A stretch of DNA of 64,000 nt from Eriocheir sinensis. Lineage: Eukaryota; Arthropoda; Malacostraca; Decapoda; Varunidae. Shown here one piece after another: positions 45,690 through 55,851 of the stretch (positions within the stretch are counted from its first letter, which is position 1; each line of letters opens with the position of its first letter). A model generated the notes under the pieces. That model saw only the letters and a program-made list of their open reading frames with translations. It made no database searches and was not told the DNA's origin. The position numbers were made by a program, and so were the translations under genes. The DNA lies in the NCBI RefSeq assembly GCF_024679095.1, contig NC_066513.1, positions 4,199,526 through 4,263,525 on the forward strand. The letters run 5' to 3'.

Positions 45690-45985
45690 CCAATAAAGGT
45701 AAAGGTAAAGTTGGGGCATACGCTGTAGCAGCGCGTGGCCTCGGTGCTCATCTCCGTAACATTGGCCCTTGAGCCTGTGGTGGGAGGGAGCCCATTACCC
45801 CGGGACACAGGGCCAGTGTGATATCCGGGTTACCACACTTTCCCCAGGTAGTCATTTATCGACCAACCCGAGAGGGAGGATGATCAGCTGGGTGAGCTGC
45901 ACGCCGACTGCCCAGGCCAGGAATCGAACCCGGGCCCGCGTAGAAGCCAGGCATGCTGACCACTTGACCACGGAGGCGTATTGGA
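45690..45985 (-). mobile_element. tRNA-derived SINE, type 2, copy 2
   Basis: On the minus strand the head reads CGCCTCCGTGGTCAAGTGGT (A box) and, about 35 bp on, CCCGGGTTCGATTCCTGGC (B box), close to a tRNA-Glu-like 5' part. The body shares blocks with 21915-22155, and a CTTTACCTTTACCTTTA tail ends near 45697. The better-preserved promoter makes this the more recent of the two copies. Confidence 0.75.
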
Positions 45986-46197
45986 GCCCAATCTCAAGTG
46001 AACCCACTCACAATGGCGCACAATTTTTTTTCTGGTAAATTTTGTGCTTTGAATGAATTTGGTTTCTGTCGAAAAACAGCAGAGATTATTTTTCACCCCT
46101 TCCTCCCTAACCTCCTCAGTAATAAAAAAAAAGTGACAAAATCATAGCCTTGAGGCAGTAATATTCAGCCCCAGCATCAAAAAATTATACTGCTGCC

Positions 46198-49100
46198 CTA
46201 TGAAAGGCATTTCTTAACTCCGATGAAGTAGGTGGTGACTGGTGGAGCAGCTTCATTGTCATCCCTTGCAGTGGCAGGTGTCATTGGGCCAGCAGGTGAT
46301 GAAACAGTGGCTGGTGTCATAGGGCCAGCAGATGATGAAGCAGTGGCAGGTGTCATTGGGCCAGCAGATGATGAAGCAGTGGCTGGTGTCATAGGGCCAG
46401 TAGATATTGAAGCAGTGGCTGTTGCCGGAGCAGCTAATGGTATCTTTTCCACAAGTAATGAACAATGTGCTGGGATGGTCTCTAGCAATACTGATAAAGT
46501 GTGTATCTACAAAGAATATGAATTTAAGGGTGATTAATAAATTGTTTTAATGATAATATAAAAGTTCTTGCCAAAAACATACAGGCCAGTCAATATTTCA
46601 CTGCTGCTTGACTGTTGCTGCTGTCCTATCCCTAGCACATCATGTCAATGCTGAATGGCTCTGGTACCCCTTCAAATACATGAGACGAGCAGCCTATGAT
46701 GTCATACACCAGTTTATCTACCACAGTTAATGTCATAGTTATATAGGCAGGCGCCTGCGTATCTGTGGTGCCACACGTGTGGGGCACTCAGGTGCTGGGG
46801 GAAATGTCATTGTTATGAAGGGGCAGGGGTAAACCAGTGTATGCTGTGAGGCCTTGGTGTGGAAGTTCCCTGTCTGAACTGTGCAGCTAATCCCCCATAC
46901 AGTGAGGGCCTTTTTTACTCCCTCAGGGGCTGTGCAGCTGAGAGAGTGGTGTACATGAGTGTGAGTGTGTGAGTAAGTGTGTGCCTGTCTTGGCTAAAAC
47001 CCATCATTGGGGGAAGACAACCAAGGTATTTAGATAGATTGATAGTCATTGACAGATGAACATTAAAAAAATTTCTATATCAAATATGCACTTCACTGCT
47101 ATGAACTTATTAACTTTAAGCTGAAATAAAGGCAGTGTGGCCAGTATAGCTGCATTCTGTGAGCACATAAAAAACTAACTAATATAAGTTTTACATTTAA
47201 AGACATAACAACTAAAAAAAATTACCAGTCTGCCGCTGCTCATTCTTGCACTTGGCAATGCGAGGCTTTGATTTTTGTTGTACGTTGTACCAACGCCTCT
47301 CACAGTCATCCTGCGTACGGGGTCCACTTCCAGGGAAGGCACTGTCAGGGTATAAGTGTGAAGCAAGTTTCTTAATCGTTTCACTATGGCATGCTTTTTA
47401 TTTCCCATACCTTCTCCAATAACATTTAATACATGCTGTGATGGAAAGCTAAATCAGTACCAGTATTTTATTTACATGCATCATAAGACATTAACTTTTT
47501 AGTTGTTATGAACATGGCCATAAATACTACTTTTCTAAAATGCTTTTCTCTAAGTAGGATGATATTACACAATACAGCTATACAAAAAAATTCAAAGCAT
47601 TAATCTTAATTCCATTCTTTTGAGTACTTTTAACCTAACATTATATCACCATAAACTGTTTGACCAATGCTATCAAAATAATATTTTAATCTTACTTTAC
47701 CATTCTCATCAAATCTACCTATTCCGATATAGTCTTAACATAAAATACTGGTAAAAGTGTTGAGTCTGGCATCCCCCCCCCCCCCACACACACACACACA
47801 ATAAAAAATCTAAATAAGGAATAAATAAGATAACAGGTAAATATGACTTGACTCTCTTATACTAACCCCCTTTCCACCCTAACAAACTTGGGGACCTACC
47901 ATGTTAGGTTAGGACGTGTTAGGTAGGACAGGTTTAGCAGGAGTTGGTTTAGTTATGTTAGATTGTTGAGGGAGTGGGGGTTGCAGCAGAAATGGTCATG
48001 ATGATGCTATTCACATGGAGCAGTAGGAAAAAGTATGTCCTGTTTGGAAACTCTGTGGTTGTGTTTGTATACAAAAATACCCATTTGACGAGGTTAGGTT
48101 AGCTTGCAAGTTACTTGAATCATGGATATGTGAATATGTAACAAAAAAAATAAAAGCGTTAACCTTAATTTCATTATCTTGAGTACATTCCAATCTAACA
48201 TTATATCACCATAATCTGTTTGACCAATGCTATAAATATACTATTTCAATCTTACTTTACCATTCTCACAAAACCTACCTATTCCCATATAGTCTTGACA
48301 TAAAGTACTTGTAAAAGTGTCCATAGTCTGGCATGCCTAGCATCACCCCCAATAAAAATAAATAATAAACAAATAAAAATAAAGAAAGAATAAAAAAAGG
48401 GCAAATATGCCTTAACTATCTATACCAACCCCCTCTTCCCCCCCAACAAACTTGGCATGTTAAGTTAGGATGTGTTCGGTAGGACGGGGCAGGTTTGGCA
48501 CTTGGGGACCTACCATGTTAGGTTAGGATGTGTCAGGTAGGACAGATTTAGCAGGAGTTGGTTTAGTTATGTTAGATTGTTGAGGGAGTGGGGGTTGCAG
48601 CAGAAATGGTCATGATGATGCTATTCACGTGAAACAGTAGGAAAAAATATGTTCTGTTTGGAAACTCTGTGGTTGTGTTTGTATACAAAAATACCCATTT
48701 GACGAGGTTAGGTTAGTTTGCAAGTTACTTGAATCATGAATATGTGAATATGTAACAAAAAAATAAAAGCATTAACCTTAATTTCATTATCTTGAGTACA
48801 TTCCAATCTAATATTATATCACCATAATCTATTTGACCAATGCTATAAATATACTATTTTAATCTTACTTTACCATTCTCACAAAACCTACCCATTCCCA
48901 TATAGTCTTGACATAAAGTACTTGTAAAAGTGTCCATAGTCTGGCATGCCTAGCATCCCCCCCCCCCCCCCCAATAAAAAAAATAATAAAAAAATAAAAA
49001 ATAAATAAAGAATGAAAACAGGGCAGATATGCCTTAACTATCTATACCAACCCCCTCTTCCCCCCCAACAAACTTGGCATGTTAAGTTAGGATGTGTTCG

Positions 49101-49504
49101 GTAGGACAGGGCAGGTTTGGCATGGTTAGGTTTAGTTATGTTAGGTTGTTGAGGGAGAGGGGGTTGTGGCAGAAATGGTCATAATGAAACTATTCAGATA
49201 CAGAATGAAAAGGTATGTTCTGTTTGGAAGGTCAGTGGTTGTGTTATTATGCAAAAAATACCCAATTGATTAGGTTAGGTTAGTTTGTAAGCTGATTGAA
49301 CCATGAATATGTGATTACCAACCTTGTTACAGCTTCTGCCACTTCAGTCCACGCTCTCTTCTTATCCTCAGGGGTGATACTCTTCCCATAACACCCTCTG
49401 ATTATACGTATTTTTTCTTGAATTTGATGTAAGAAGACCGTTTCATCTGGCGACCAATTAAACTTCTTTTCTGCGCTGATTCTCCGGCCCGTAGATGTCC
49501 TCAT
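46198..49504 (-). CDS. Myb/SANT-like DNA-binding protein of the Harbinger element, three exons
   Basis: Exon 1 (49504-49323) starts with an ATG and reads FNWSPDETVFLHQIQEK and DKKRAWTEVAEAV, helices of a Myb/SANT-like domain. Exon 2 (47341-47226) supplies RTQDDCERRWYNVQQKSK, the last helix. Exon 3 (46481-46198) gives a Pro/Thr/Ser-rich tail with four 12-residue repeats (GPMTPATASSSA type) and a TAG stop. Introns begin GT and end AG at all junctions, and the joined exons total 582 nt, 193 codons plus stop, with no break. In PIF/Harbinger elements such a protein binds DNA and helps bring the transposase to the nucleus and the ends. The first intron is about 2 kb and includes a triplicated block. 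Exon limits are my prediction. Confidence 0.7.
46271..46430. repeat. 36-bp coding repeat in exon 3
   Basis: GTGGCAGGTGTCATTGGGCC followed by AGCAGATGATGAAGCA occurs four times. Being a multiple of 3 it keeps both strands open; the minus strand belongs to the Myb/SANT-like gene. Confidence 0.88.
47580..49320. repeat. Triplicated block of about 560-620 bp in intron 1
   Basis: Three head-to-tail copies share ATTATATCACCATAA (47640, 48199 and 48821), CTTACTTTACCATTCTCA, CATATAGTCTTGACATAAAG-like words, C-runs, and GGTTAGGTTAGTTTGCAAGT. Copy 3 ends at the donor side of exon 1. The copies differ by indels in the C- and A-runs. Confidence 0.85.
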
Positions 49505-49907
49505 TGGGGCAGATGACGTGGTTATGGTGCGGTAATTTCAGCAGAGCAAGTCGTGACGCAGGAGGGGAGATACGGGCATTGACGAGTGACGGAGTAAAAG
49601 CAGCCTTTGAGGCTGCTTCTATCTGCCACAAAACTCAGTATTTTCTTGTGTTTGCCATTTATTATGTTTCTGTTGTACATTTATACATCTTTTCTTTATT
49701 TTTCCTTTGAAATATATACTTAATTCATGTCGGATGTTTACGTTTTGCACGGAGGCGTCCTTAGCAACGAGCCCGCCATAAAGAAGAAGAAGAAGAAGAT
49801 AATAGTAGCCAGGGATTTGCTAATACTTACACTCAAAGTTGACGAGGATAGCTATTCCTCTTAATAAATTGAAACTATTAACTTTGATAGTAACTTTAAG
49901 AGTAAAA

Positions 49908-49934
49908 GTTAATAGCTCTCGAGGATACGGGCCC
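49908..49934 (-). repeat. Harbinger right terminal inverted repeat
   Basis: On the minus strand it reads GGGCCCGTATCCTCGAGAGC plus TATTAAC. An internal echo CTATCCTCGTCAACTTTGAG lies near 49855-49836. Confidence 0.85.
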
Positions 49935-50679
49935 AAATCTAGTTTCTGAATATGAATTTGCTGTCAATGAAAAATATTCCCTGAAATAACACAGTTGCAG
50001 ATTAAAACACTATAGGTAGTTGGAACATCTTGTTAATCAACTTAACTCTCAATGCACACAACTGTCATTAAAACTTATGAGTTTGTGAACAACTGGATTA
50101 TGGTTACATGAACAAATTGCTTACAGCAACATATTTCTCTAAGCATAGCTATGTAAAACTACTCTCAGAGCACTGCAGCTTCTTCCACTTGGGTTGCCAA
50201 TGTTTTTTTTTTCCTGGGAGCGCCTAACTTTAATCACAACCCCACAGCTACAATACAAATAATTTATTAAGTAACACCTACGAAATCTGCATAAAATGTA
50301 CCCGCCTGACCCTAAAATTATAATGTGGAAATGGGAGACATGCCTAAGTGGGTGAGGTGGTACCTGGGCCTGAATAACAGGCTGAAAAGCCTTCTGGCTG
50401 AAGAGGGTGCTTACTGATAAAAGCTATATTGCTTATGGTTATCACCTCCAATATCTTACCTCTCACAAAGAGAGACTTGGTAAATCGGATGAGTCGACTA
50501 TGCCGGTGCGACTTGGCTGAGAATAAATGTATTTTAGTATACAGTAGCAGAGTACTGTGTGGCGCAGCTAATTTAATTTCTTACTACATACCGAAAATGT
50601 TTATTATTGCTGGATACTTTGCAATATTACTTGACTGAATACTTAAGACTTCACAGTTTCTGACATCTCACGAACATTT
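49935..50679. other. No recognised gene
   Basis: Flank between the Harbinger element and the LINE. Short frames at 50429-50638 have no domain. Confidence 0.35.
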
Positions 50680-51073
50680 TTTTTACAGCAGAGAAGTCAG
50701 TTCAAGGGCATAAAAAAGGTAACAAATGTGATAAATAAAAAGCCCGCTACTCACTGCTCCTATAAAGAGTTAAAGGAGTGGCAGAAATATAGGTCAATTT
50801 CGGGAGGAGAGGTGTCTTGATACCCTCCTCTTGAAAGAGTTCAAGTCGTAGGCAGGAGGAAATACATATGAAGGAAGATTGTTCCAGAGTTTACCAGCGT
50901 AAGGGATGAAGGAGTGAAGATGCTGGTTAACTCTTGCGTAAGGGATTTGGACAGTAAAGGGATGAGCTTGAGTAGAAAGTCGTGTGTGGCGAGGCCGCGG
51001 AAAGGGGGGGGGGTGGAGGCATTCAGTTAGCAAGTTCAGAAGAGCAGTCAGCATGAAAATATAGATAGAAGAT
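50680..51073 (-). pseudogene. Jockey-like LINE 3' part (family A copy 5), left of the LTR insertion
   Basis: The minus strand reads FMLTALLNLLTECLH, VQIPYARVNQHLHSFI and GKLWNNLPSYVFPPAYDLNS, then FKRRVSRHLSSRN, the C-terminus of ORF2. It stops at AAGAT (51069-51073), the target duplication of the inserted LTR element, and resumes at 56518. Confidence 0.88.
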
Positions 51074-51738
51074 TGTGAGGGCAACTACCAACTTAGCGGC
51101 CGAACGATCGGGGCACTCCTGCCGTCCGCCCGCATCTTGCCGTTCGAAGCTGTGCAACTACCGAGCCGCAGCGAACCACCTGCTTCACTCCCGCTGCTCG
51201 TTCGCCTGACGCCGTTCGACGCCTCGGTCAACTGAACCACCGAGGCTTCTCAACCCGCTATAGGAGGCGACTTGGTTGCCGCCCGCGCTTTCCTCGTCAG
51301 ACAGCGGCCGAGCATCGCCCTGAACACTTGATTCTGCTATAGCTCCTGCCCTGCTCTCACTCGGGCTAACTCAGATACCGTGGGCTCGTTCTGGGTGCCT
51401 TACCTCTCCCCTCTCCACGCCCTGGACTCCCGTGACTGCCGTGAACCTGATGCCCCTTCTCCTCCTGCGCCTCCCTCGTCTACCACATCTACACCACTTC
51501 AAGGAGGAAGCTGTGCTGCCTCGTTATTGCCACTTAAAGGATGAGACGCCCCGAAGAGGAAGAAGTCGTGCAACAGGTCATTGCTGAGTCCGGCGTGCTG
51601 AAGCCTTCTTGTCGGAGACTTCAGATTGTGAGGCCTGTTTTGGGGTTTTCTTACTTTACTTAAAGTAAACTGGTGTCTAACCATTTATCTTGTTTGTTAT
51701 CCCTTCCGATTACAGCACCCAACTCTGGAACCCTGACA
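51074..51738 (+). repeat. 5' LTR
   Basis: 665 bp, TGTGAGGGCAACTACC to ACCCTGACA, directly followed by TG and the primer site. Confidence 0.93.
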
Positions 51739-51740
51739 TG

Positions 51741-51757
51741 TGGCGACCTCGCCAGGA
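51741..51757 (+). other. Primer-binding site
   Basis: TGGCGACCTCGCCAGGA starts 2 bp after the LTR. TGG matches a tRNA CCA end; the complement GAGGTCGCCA with a G discriminator suggests a tRNA-Ser-like primer, but I cannot match it exactly. Confidence 0.6.
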
Positions 51758-52158
51758 TTGGGTCAACTGTTAATCGGAAGGGTTGGCTTGTTAAGTCGCC
51801 TTTGCGCGCCACTTGCTGTCTGCGGCCCGGAAGCGAGTGCTTAATCCTTCACCGTTCTTTTGGGCTGTTGTATGCCCACGGTGGGATTATTTTGGTGCTG
51901 ACATAGCATTCTTTCAGCCCTTGCGCTGACCTTGCTACCCAATCACTCGTTTGAGTATTGGGTGGGCTTCTACGCCCCTTAGTACCCTTTTTGCAGGGCT
52001 TTTTGCTAATTTTTCTTGTTTCCTTTGTGTTCTGTTTCTTCGTTTATTTTGGTTCTGTGTTGCATTTTCTTGGTTTTGTTTTGTTGTTGGGTTCTTGTTC
52101 TTTATTGGTGTCATTGCCTGTTGGGTTATACTTTATTGCTGTGTTGTCCATATTAACC

Positions 52159-54455
52159 ATGTCCAATTTTGAGGTATTTAAGGCTCAGGCTGTAGCCTTG
52201 GGGCTGGAGGGTGAGGATCTCGGTCGCTACGTCGTCCAGCAACAAGCCATCGAGAGGGACGAAAGAGCGGCCGAGAGAGAGGAAAAGCGTCTCCTAGCTT
52301 GAGAGGGAAGAAAAGCGTCTCCTAGCTGAGAGGGAAGAAAAGCGTCTCCTAGCTTGAGAGGGAAGAAAAGCGTCTCCTAGCTTGAGAGGGAAGAAAAGCG
52401 TCTCCTAGCTTGAGAGGGAAGATCCTAGCTGAGAGGGAAGAAAAGCGTCCCCTAGCTGAGAGGGAAGAAAAGCGTCCCCTAGCTGAGAGGGAAGAAAAGC
52501 GTCCCCTAGCTGAGAGGGAAGAAAAGCGTCCCCTAGCTGAGAGGGAAGAAAAGCGTCCCCTAGCTGAGAGGGAAGAAAAGCGTCCCCTAGCGTGAGAGGG
52601 AAGAAAAGCGTCCCCTAGCTGAGAGGGAAGAAAAGCGTCCCCTAGCTGAGAGGGAAGAAAAGCGTCCCCTAGCTGAGAGGGAAGAAAAGAGTCGCCTAGC
52701 TGAGAGGGAGAGGGAAGAAAAGAGTCGCCTAGCTGAGAGGGAGAGGGAAGAGAAGAGTCTCCTAGCTGAGAGGGAGAGGGAAGAGAAGAGTCTCCTAGCT
52801 GAGAGGGAAGAGAAGAGTCGCCTAGCTGAGAGGGAGAGGGAAGAGAAGAGTCGCCTAGCTGAGAGGGAGAGGGAAGAGAAGAGTCGCCTAGCTGAGAGGG
52901 CGAGGGAAGAGAAGAGTCGCCTAGCTGAGAGGGCGAGGGAAGAGAAGAGTCGCCTAGCTGAGAGGGCGAGGGAGAAGAGTCGCCTAGCTGAGAGGGCGAG
53001 GGAAGAGAAGAGTCGCCTAGCTGAGAGGGCGAGGGAAGAGAAGAGTCGCCTAGCTGAGAGGGCGAGGGAAGAGAAGAGTCGCCTAGCTGAGAGGGCGAGG
53101 GAAGAGAAGAGTCGCCTAGCTGAGAGGGCGAGGGAAGAGAAGAGTCTCCTAGCTGAGAGGAGGGAGGAAGAAGAGACGCCTAGCTGAGAGGGAGAGGGAA
53201 GAGAAGAGTCGCCTAGCTGAGAGGGAGAGGGAAGAGAAGAGTCGCCTAGCTGAGAGGGAGAGGGAAGAGAAGAGTCTCCTAGCTGAGAGGGAGAGGGAAG
53301 AGAAGAGTCTCCTAGCTGAGAGGGAGAGGGAAGAGAAGAGTCTCCTAGCTGAGAGGGAGAGGGAAGAGAAGAGTCTCCTAGCTGAGAGGGAGAGGGAAGA
53401 GAAGAGTCTCCTAGCTGAGAGGGAAGAGAAGCGTCTCCTAGCTGAGAGGGAGAGGGAAGAGAAGAGTCTCCTAGCTGAGAGGGAGAGGGAAGAGAAGAGT
53501 CTCCTAGCTGAGAGGGAGTTTGAAGAGAAGAGTCTCCTAGCTGAGAGGGAGAGGGAAGAGAAGAGTCTCCTAGCTGAGAGGGAGAGGGAAGAGAAGAGTC
53601 TCCTAGCTGAGAGGGAGAGGGAAGAAAAGAGTCTCCTAGCTGAGAGGGAAGAACGGGCTGCCGAGAGAGATTTCCAACTTGTCAAGATGCAAGTGGAAAA
53701 AGAAATAGAACTCGCCCGTGTCGTCGCCCAGGGGAAAACGGCTTCCCCTTCCTGCGAGAACGTGAGAGGACCGAAATTGCCCACCTACCAAGAGGGAGAG
53801 GACATCAACAACTACCTCGTCCGCTTTGAAAGGGTGGCTGAACTTCTGCGGATTGACAAAGAAAGCTACGCTGCGAGGTTGGGTTGTCTCCTCACGGGTA
53901 AGGCCAATGAATTGTATACTTCCCTGTCAGCTGAAATAACTGAAGATTACGCTCTTTTAAAGAAAGCTCTCCTTACGGGCTTCAGTAAAACGGCGGATAA
54001 CTACCGCCAAGACTTCCGTCACACCAGGATTAGAGTTGGGGAAAACTACCAGCAGTTCTCCATCCACCTGACTCGGTTGTTCCAGGCGTGGTTGGAAGCC
54101 TCTGACGTCCCATGCACTTATGAAGAGCTCCGGGAGTTTATGCTCCTGGATCAGTTTCTCACTAATCTCACCCCAGATTTGAGGATCTTCATCAAGGAGC
54201 GCCGGCCGAAACATCTTCCCGACGCAGTGAGACTTGCCGACGACTGGTCGTCTGCCCGCAATGCCTACCCTAAAGCTTCATCTCCTAATTCCCGAGACCC
54301 CTCTAAGGCTGCTTCGCCCACGAAATCTTCAGAGTCCTCTCCGGGAGCCTCCGCCAAGACCTCTGCCCAGCCCAGTACAGCAACCCTGAGGTGTCACTAA
54401 TGCGGGGAGGAAGGCCATCTACGTCCGCGCTGAGAATCCTCGCGCCTTCAAAGAT
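52159..54455 (+). pseudogene. gag with expanded coiled coil, capsid-like domain and broken zinc knuckle
   Basis: The frame starts MSNFEVFKAQAVALGLEGED and runs into a charged coil (QQQAIERDERAAEREEKRLL). The coil is expanded by the repeat array 52279-53650. After it comes KMQVEKEIELARVV, then a capsid-like domain (LPTYQEGEDINNYLVRFERV, about 53780; ARLGCLLTGKANELY; LREFMLLDQFLTNL). A Ser/Pro/Ala linker ends at 54400. A CCHC knuckle (C-x-x-C-GEEGH) follows, interrupted by a TAA inside it and another stop after it. Stops from TTGAGAGG variants near 52300, a GCGTGA near 52595 and a frame slip near 53155 break the coil. The SCAN-related gag type is established for Ty3/gypsy relatives. Confidence 0.85.
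52279..53650 (+). repeat. 27/33-bp tandem array encoding the gag coiled coil
   Basis: About 1.37 kb of units CTAGCTGAGAGGGAAGAAAA plus GCGTCCC (27 bp, LAEREEKRP) or with an added GAGAGG (33 bp, LAEREREEKSL). The first part uses the 27-bp type and the second the 33-bp type. Sub-blocks share GAGAGGGCGAGGGAAGAG or GAGAGGGAGAGGGAAGAG. Units are multiples of 3 except for a few single-base variants. Confidence 0.95.
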
Positions 54456-54474
54456 GTCGAACCTGCTAAACCAT

Positions 54475-54787
54475 CATATCAGGTAGGCTTTTGCCTCAGT
54501 GACAAAAGTATCCCGAAGTTTTCTGTTTCGGGCACTGTTAACGGGTCTTGGAGCTCCAACATCATCAGGGATACTGGCTGTTCCTGTGTGATCGTCTCTG
54601 AAGACTTACTACCTGATGTAGATGTTGAGAGTTGTCCAAAGGTCTCCCTTGCTGACTACCTAGGACGAGTGGACAAGTTTCCCGTGGTGAGGTGCCACTT
54701 AAGCTGTCCCTACTTCACCGGTTGGACTGAGGTGGTACGAGCTCCTATTAAGTTTGTTGGGGCCCTCATCGGAAACGTCCCTGGGTA
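54475..54787 (+). pseudogene. Aspartic protease of the LTR element
   Basis: The frame reads VSGTVNGSWSSNIIRDTGCS, with the catalytic D-T-G, then CVIVSEDLLPDV and a C-terminal strand GWTEVVRAPIKFVGALIGNV to a stop at 54786. The active-site Asp is intact. The link to gag upstream passes a stop, and the link to integrase downstream changes frame. Confidence 0.75.
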
Positions 54788-54856
54788 AGGGATCCCCATG
54801 ACTTTGACTCTTCTCAACCTCAATCTGAGTCTTCCAGAACATCCTCATCTTCAAAG

Positions 54857-55440
54857 TTGCCGCGAGGGACTTCTACTCCTCTTGTTTCGTCATCCACTGC
54901 AGCCATCCAGGTACACGCCGTTACCACTCGTGCTGGTAGGTTGAAGAGGCTTCATCCGCTTGTCCTTCCGGAACCTCTACCTCCTTCAGTAACCCCTCAA
55001 GACTTCGCGCAGTTTCAAGCCTCCTGTGCCTCCTTAGCAGCGATACGGCAGAAAGCCTCATCTGGACACGTCGACAAAGCACGGAACGGATCCTCCTTCC
55101 AGTACCTGTATCGCAACGGACTTCTCTACAGGAAGTGCCTCACCTCCCTGCTCTCTAACAAGGTAGGCCAACACTGTCTAGTTGTGCCAAAGGTTTCCCG
55201 TCAAATCATACTCTCCACGGCCCATGAGAGTCCCTTGGGCGGACATTTCTCTCGTCATAAGATGGAGATAAAGATCTTTCAAGATTTCTTCTGGCCAGGT
55301 ATAGGAGCAAACATCCGTGCTTACTGTCGTTCCTGTGATAAGTGACAACGGATGTCGGGGAGAGGTCGTGTACGTCCTGTCTCCCTCCAACCCTTACCTG
55401 TCGTTACATAACTACTTCCCCAAGTTGCCATCGACCTCGT
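54857..55440 (+). pseudogene. Integrase zinc-binding domain and core start, placed before RNase H
   Basis: A linker (AIQVHAVTTRAGRLKRLHPL) leads to TPQDFAQFQASCASLAAI, LYRNGLLYRKCL and VPKVSRQIILSTAHESPLGG. The HHCC finger follows: H in STAHES and GHFSRHK, C in YCRSCDK, the last two followed by a stop at 55344. The next frame reads RMSGRGRVRPVSLQPLPVV, then QVAIDLVGPLSPPA at 55420-55450, with the first core Asp. The rest of the core is deleted. Integrase lies upstream of RNase H, unlike standard Ty3/gypsy. Confidence 0.8.
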
Positions 55441-55449
55441 TGGACCCTT

Positions 55450-55735
55450 GTCTCCACCAGCTACGGAAGGACTTCTTGTCAGCCCCGTTCCTGTAGTGGA
55501 GGAGCCATCACCTGACGCCAGCTCCACAGAACTTCCCCTCGATGAACCACTTATGGACGACCGGGATGCATTCTCCACCTCGCCTGGCTGTACTTTAACG
55601 ATTCAGCAGGACATCGTCCGGGTGTTGAGATGGGCCTTGGGTCTACCGGCCTACAGGTACCGTGTCGTCCATATGGCCGGGAAGGATGATGTGGGGGGCC
55701 GGATTTATTGAGTAGACTTCCTGCATAAGTCACTC
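55450..55735 (+). pseudogene. Pol linker and RNase H C-terminus
   Basis: After an acidic linker (VVEEPSPDASSTELPLDEPL) the frame reads VRVLRWALGLPAYRYRVVHM and AGKDDVGGRIY, then a TGA followed by VDFL. This is the end of a Ty3/gypsy RNase H (RxxRWAL, then Y-x-V-x-H, G-x-x-N-x-x-AD-x-L pattern). The last catalytic Asp position reads Gly-Arg here. RT and most of RNase H are deleted; the 3' LTR starts 117 bp downstream. Confidence 0.75.
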
Positions 55736-55851
55736 CTCCTTTGTTTCCTCGTCAGTTTCCCCACTGTTTTAGTTTATTGGCTTATGTTTTTTTTTCCACT
55801 TGGTAGTTGTTTGTGGAATCTACCTGGATTAGATTCTTGTATGGGGACCTG

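Larger units (their letters stand above)
43591..49934. mobile_element. PIF/Harbinger-type transposon, 6.3 kb
   Basis: The left end GGGCCCGTATCCTCGACAAC is mirrored at the right end (49910-49934), about 26 bp with 2-3 mismatches. PIF/Harbinger ends commonly start GGGCC. Inside are a truncated HARBI1-like transposase on the plus strand and a Myb/SANT-like gene on the minus strand, the usual two-gene set of this superfamily, convergently arranged. The element also holds a TA microsatellite, a SINE and internal duplications that inflate it. The expected 3-bp target duplication is not evident (CCA and AAA flank). Confidence 0.82.

Noticed and set aside
45884..45985. Functional tRNA gene
   Set aside because: A and B boxes are good, but the sequence continues into a SINE body shared with another copy, and the acceptor stem does not close.
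46232..46537. Plus-strand Ala/Gly/Val-rich frame of 101 codons
   Set aside because: Antisense of exon 3 of the Myb/SANT-like gene; the 36-bp repeat keeps both strands open, and the minus strand fits the splice frame.
53149..53784. Minus-strand open frame of 211 codons rich in SARRLFSSLSL
   Set aside because: It is the antisense reading of the 27/33-bp gag repeat, open only because the repeat length is a multiple of three.
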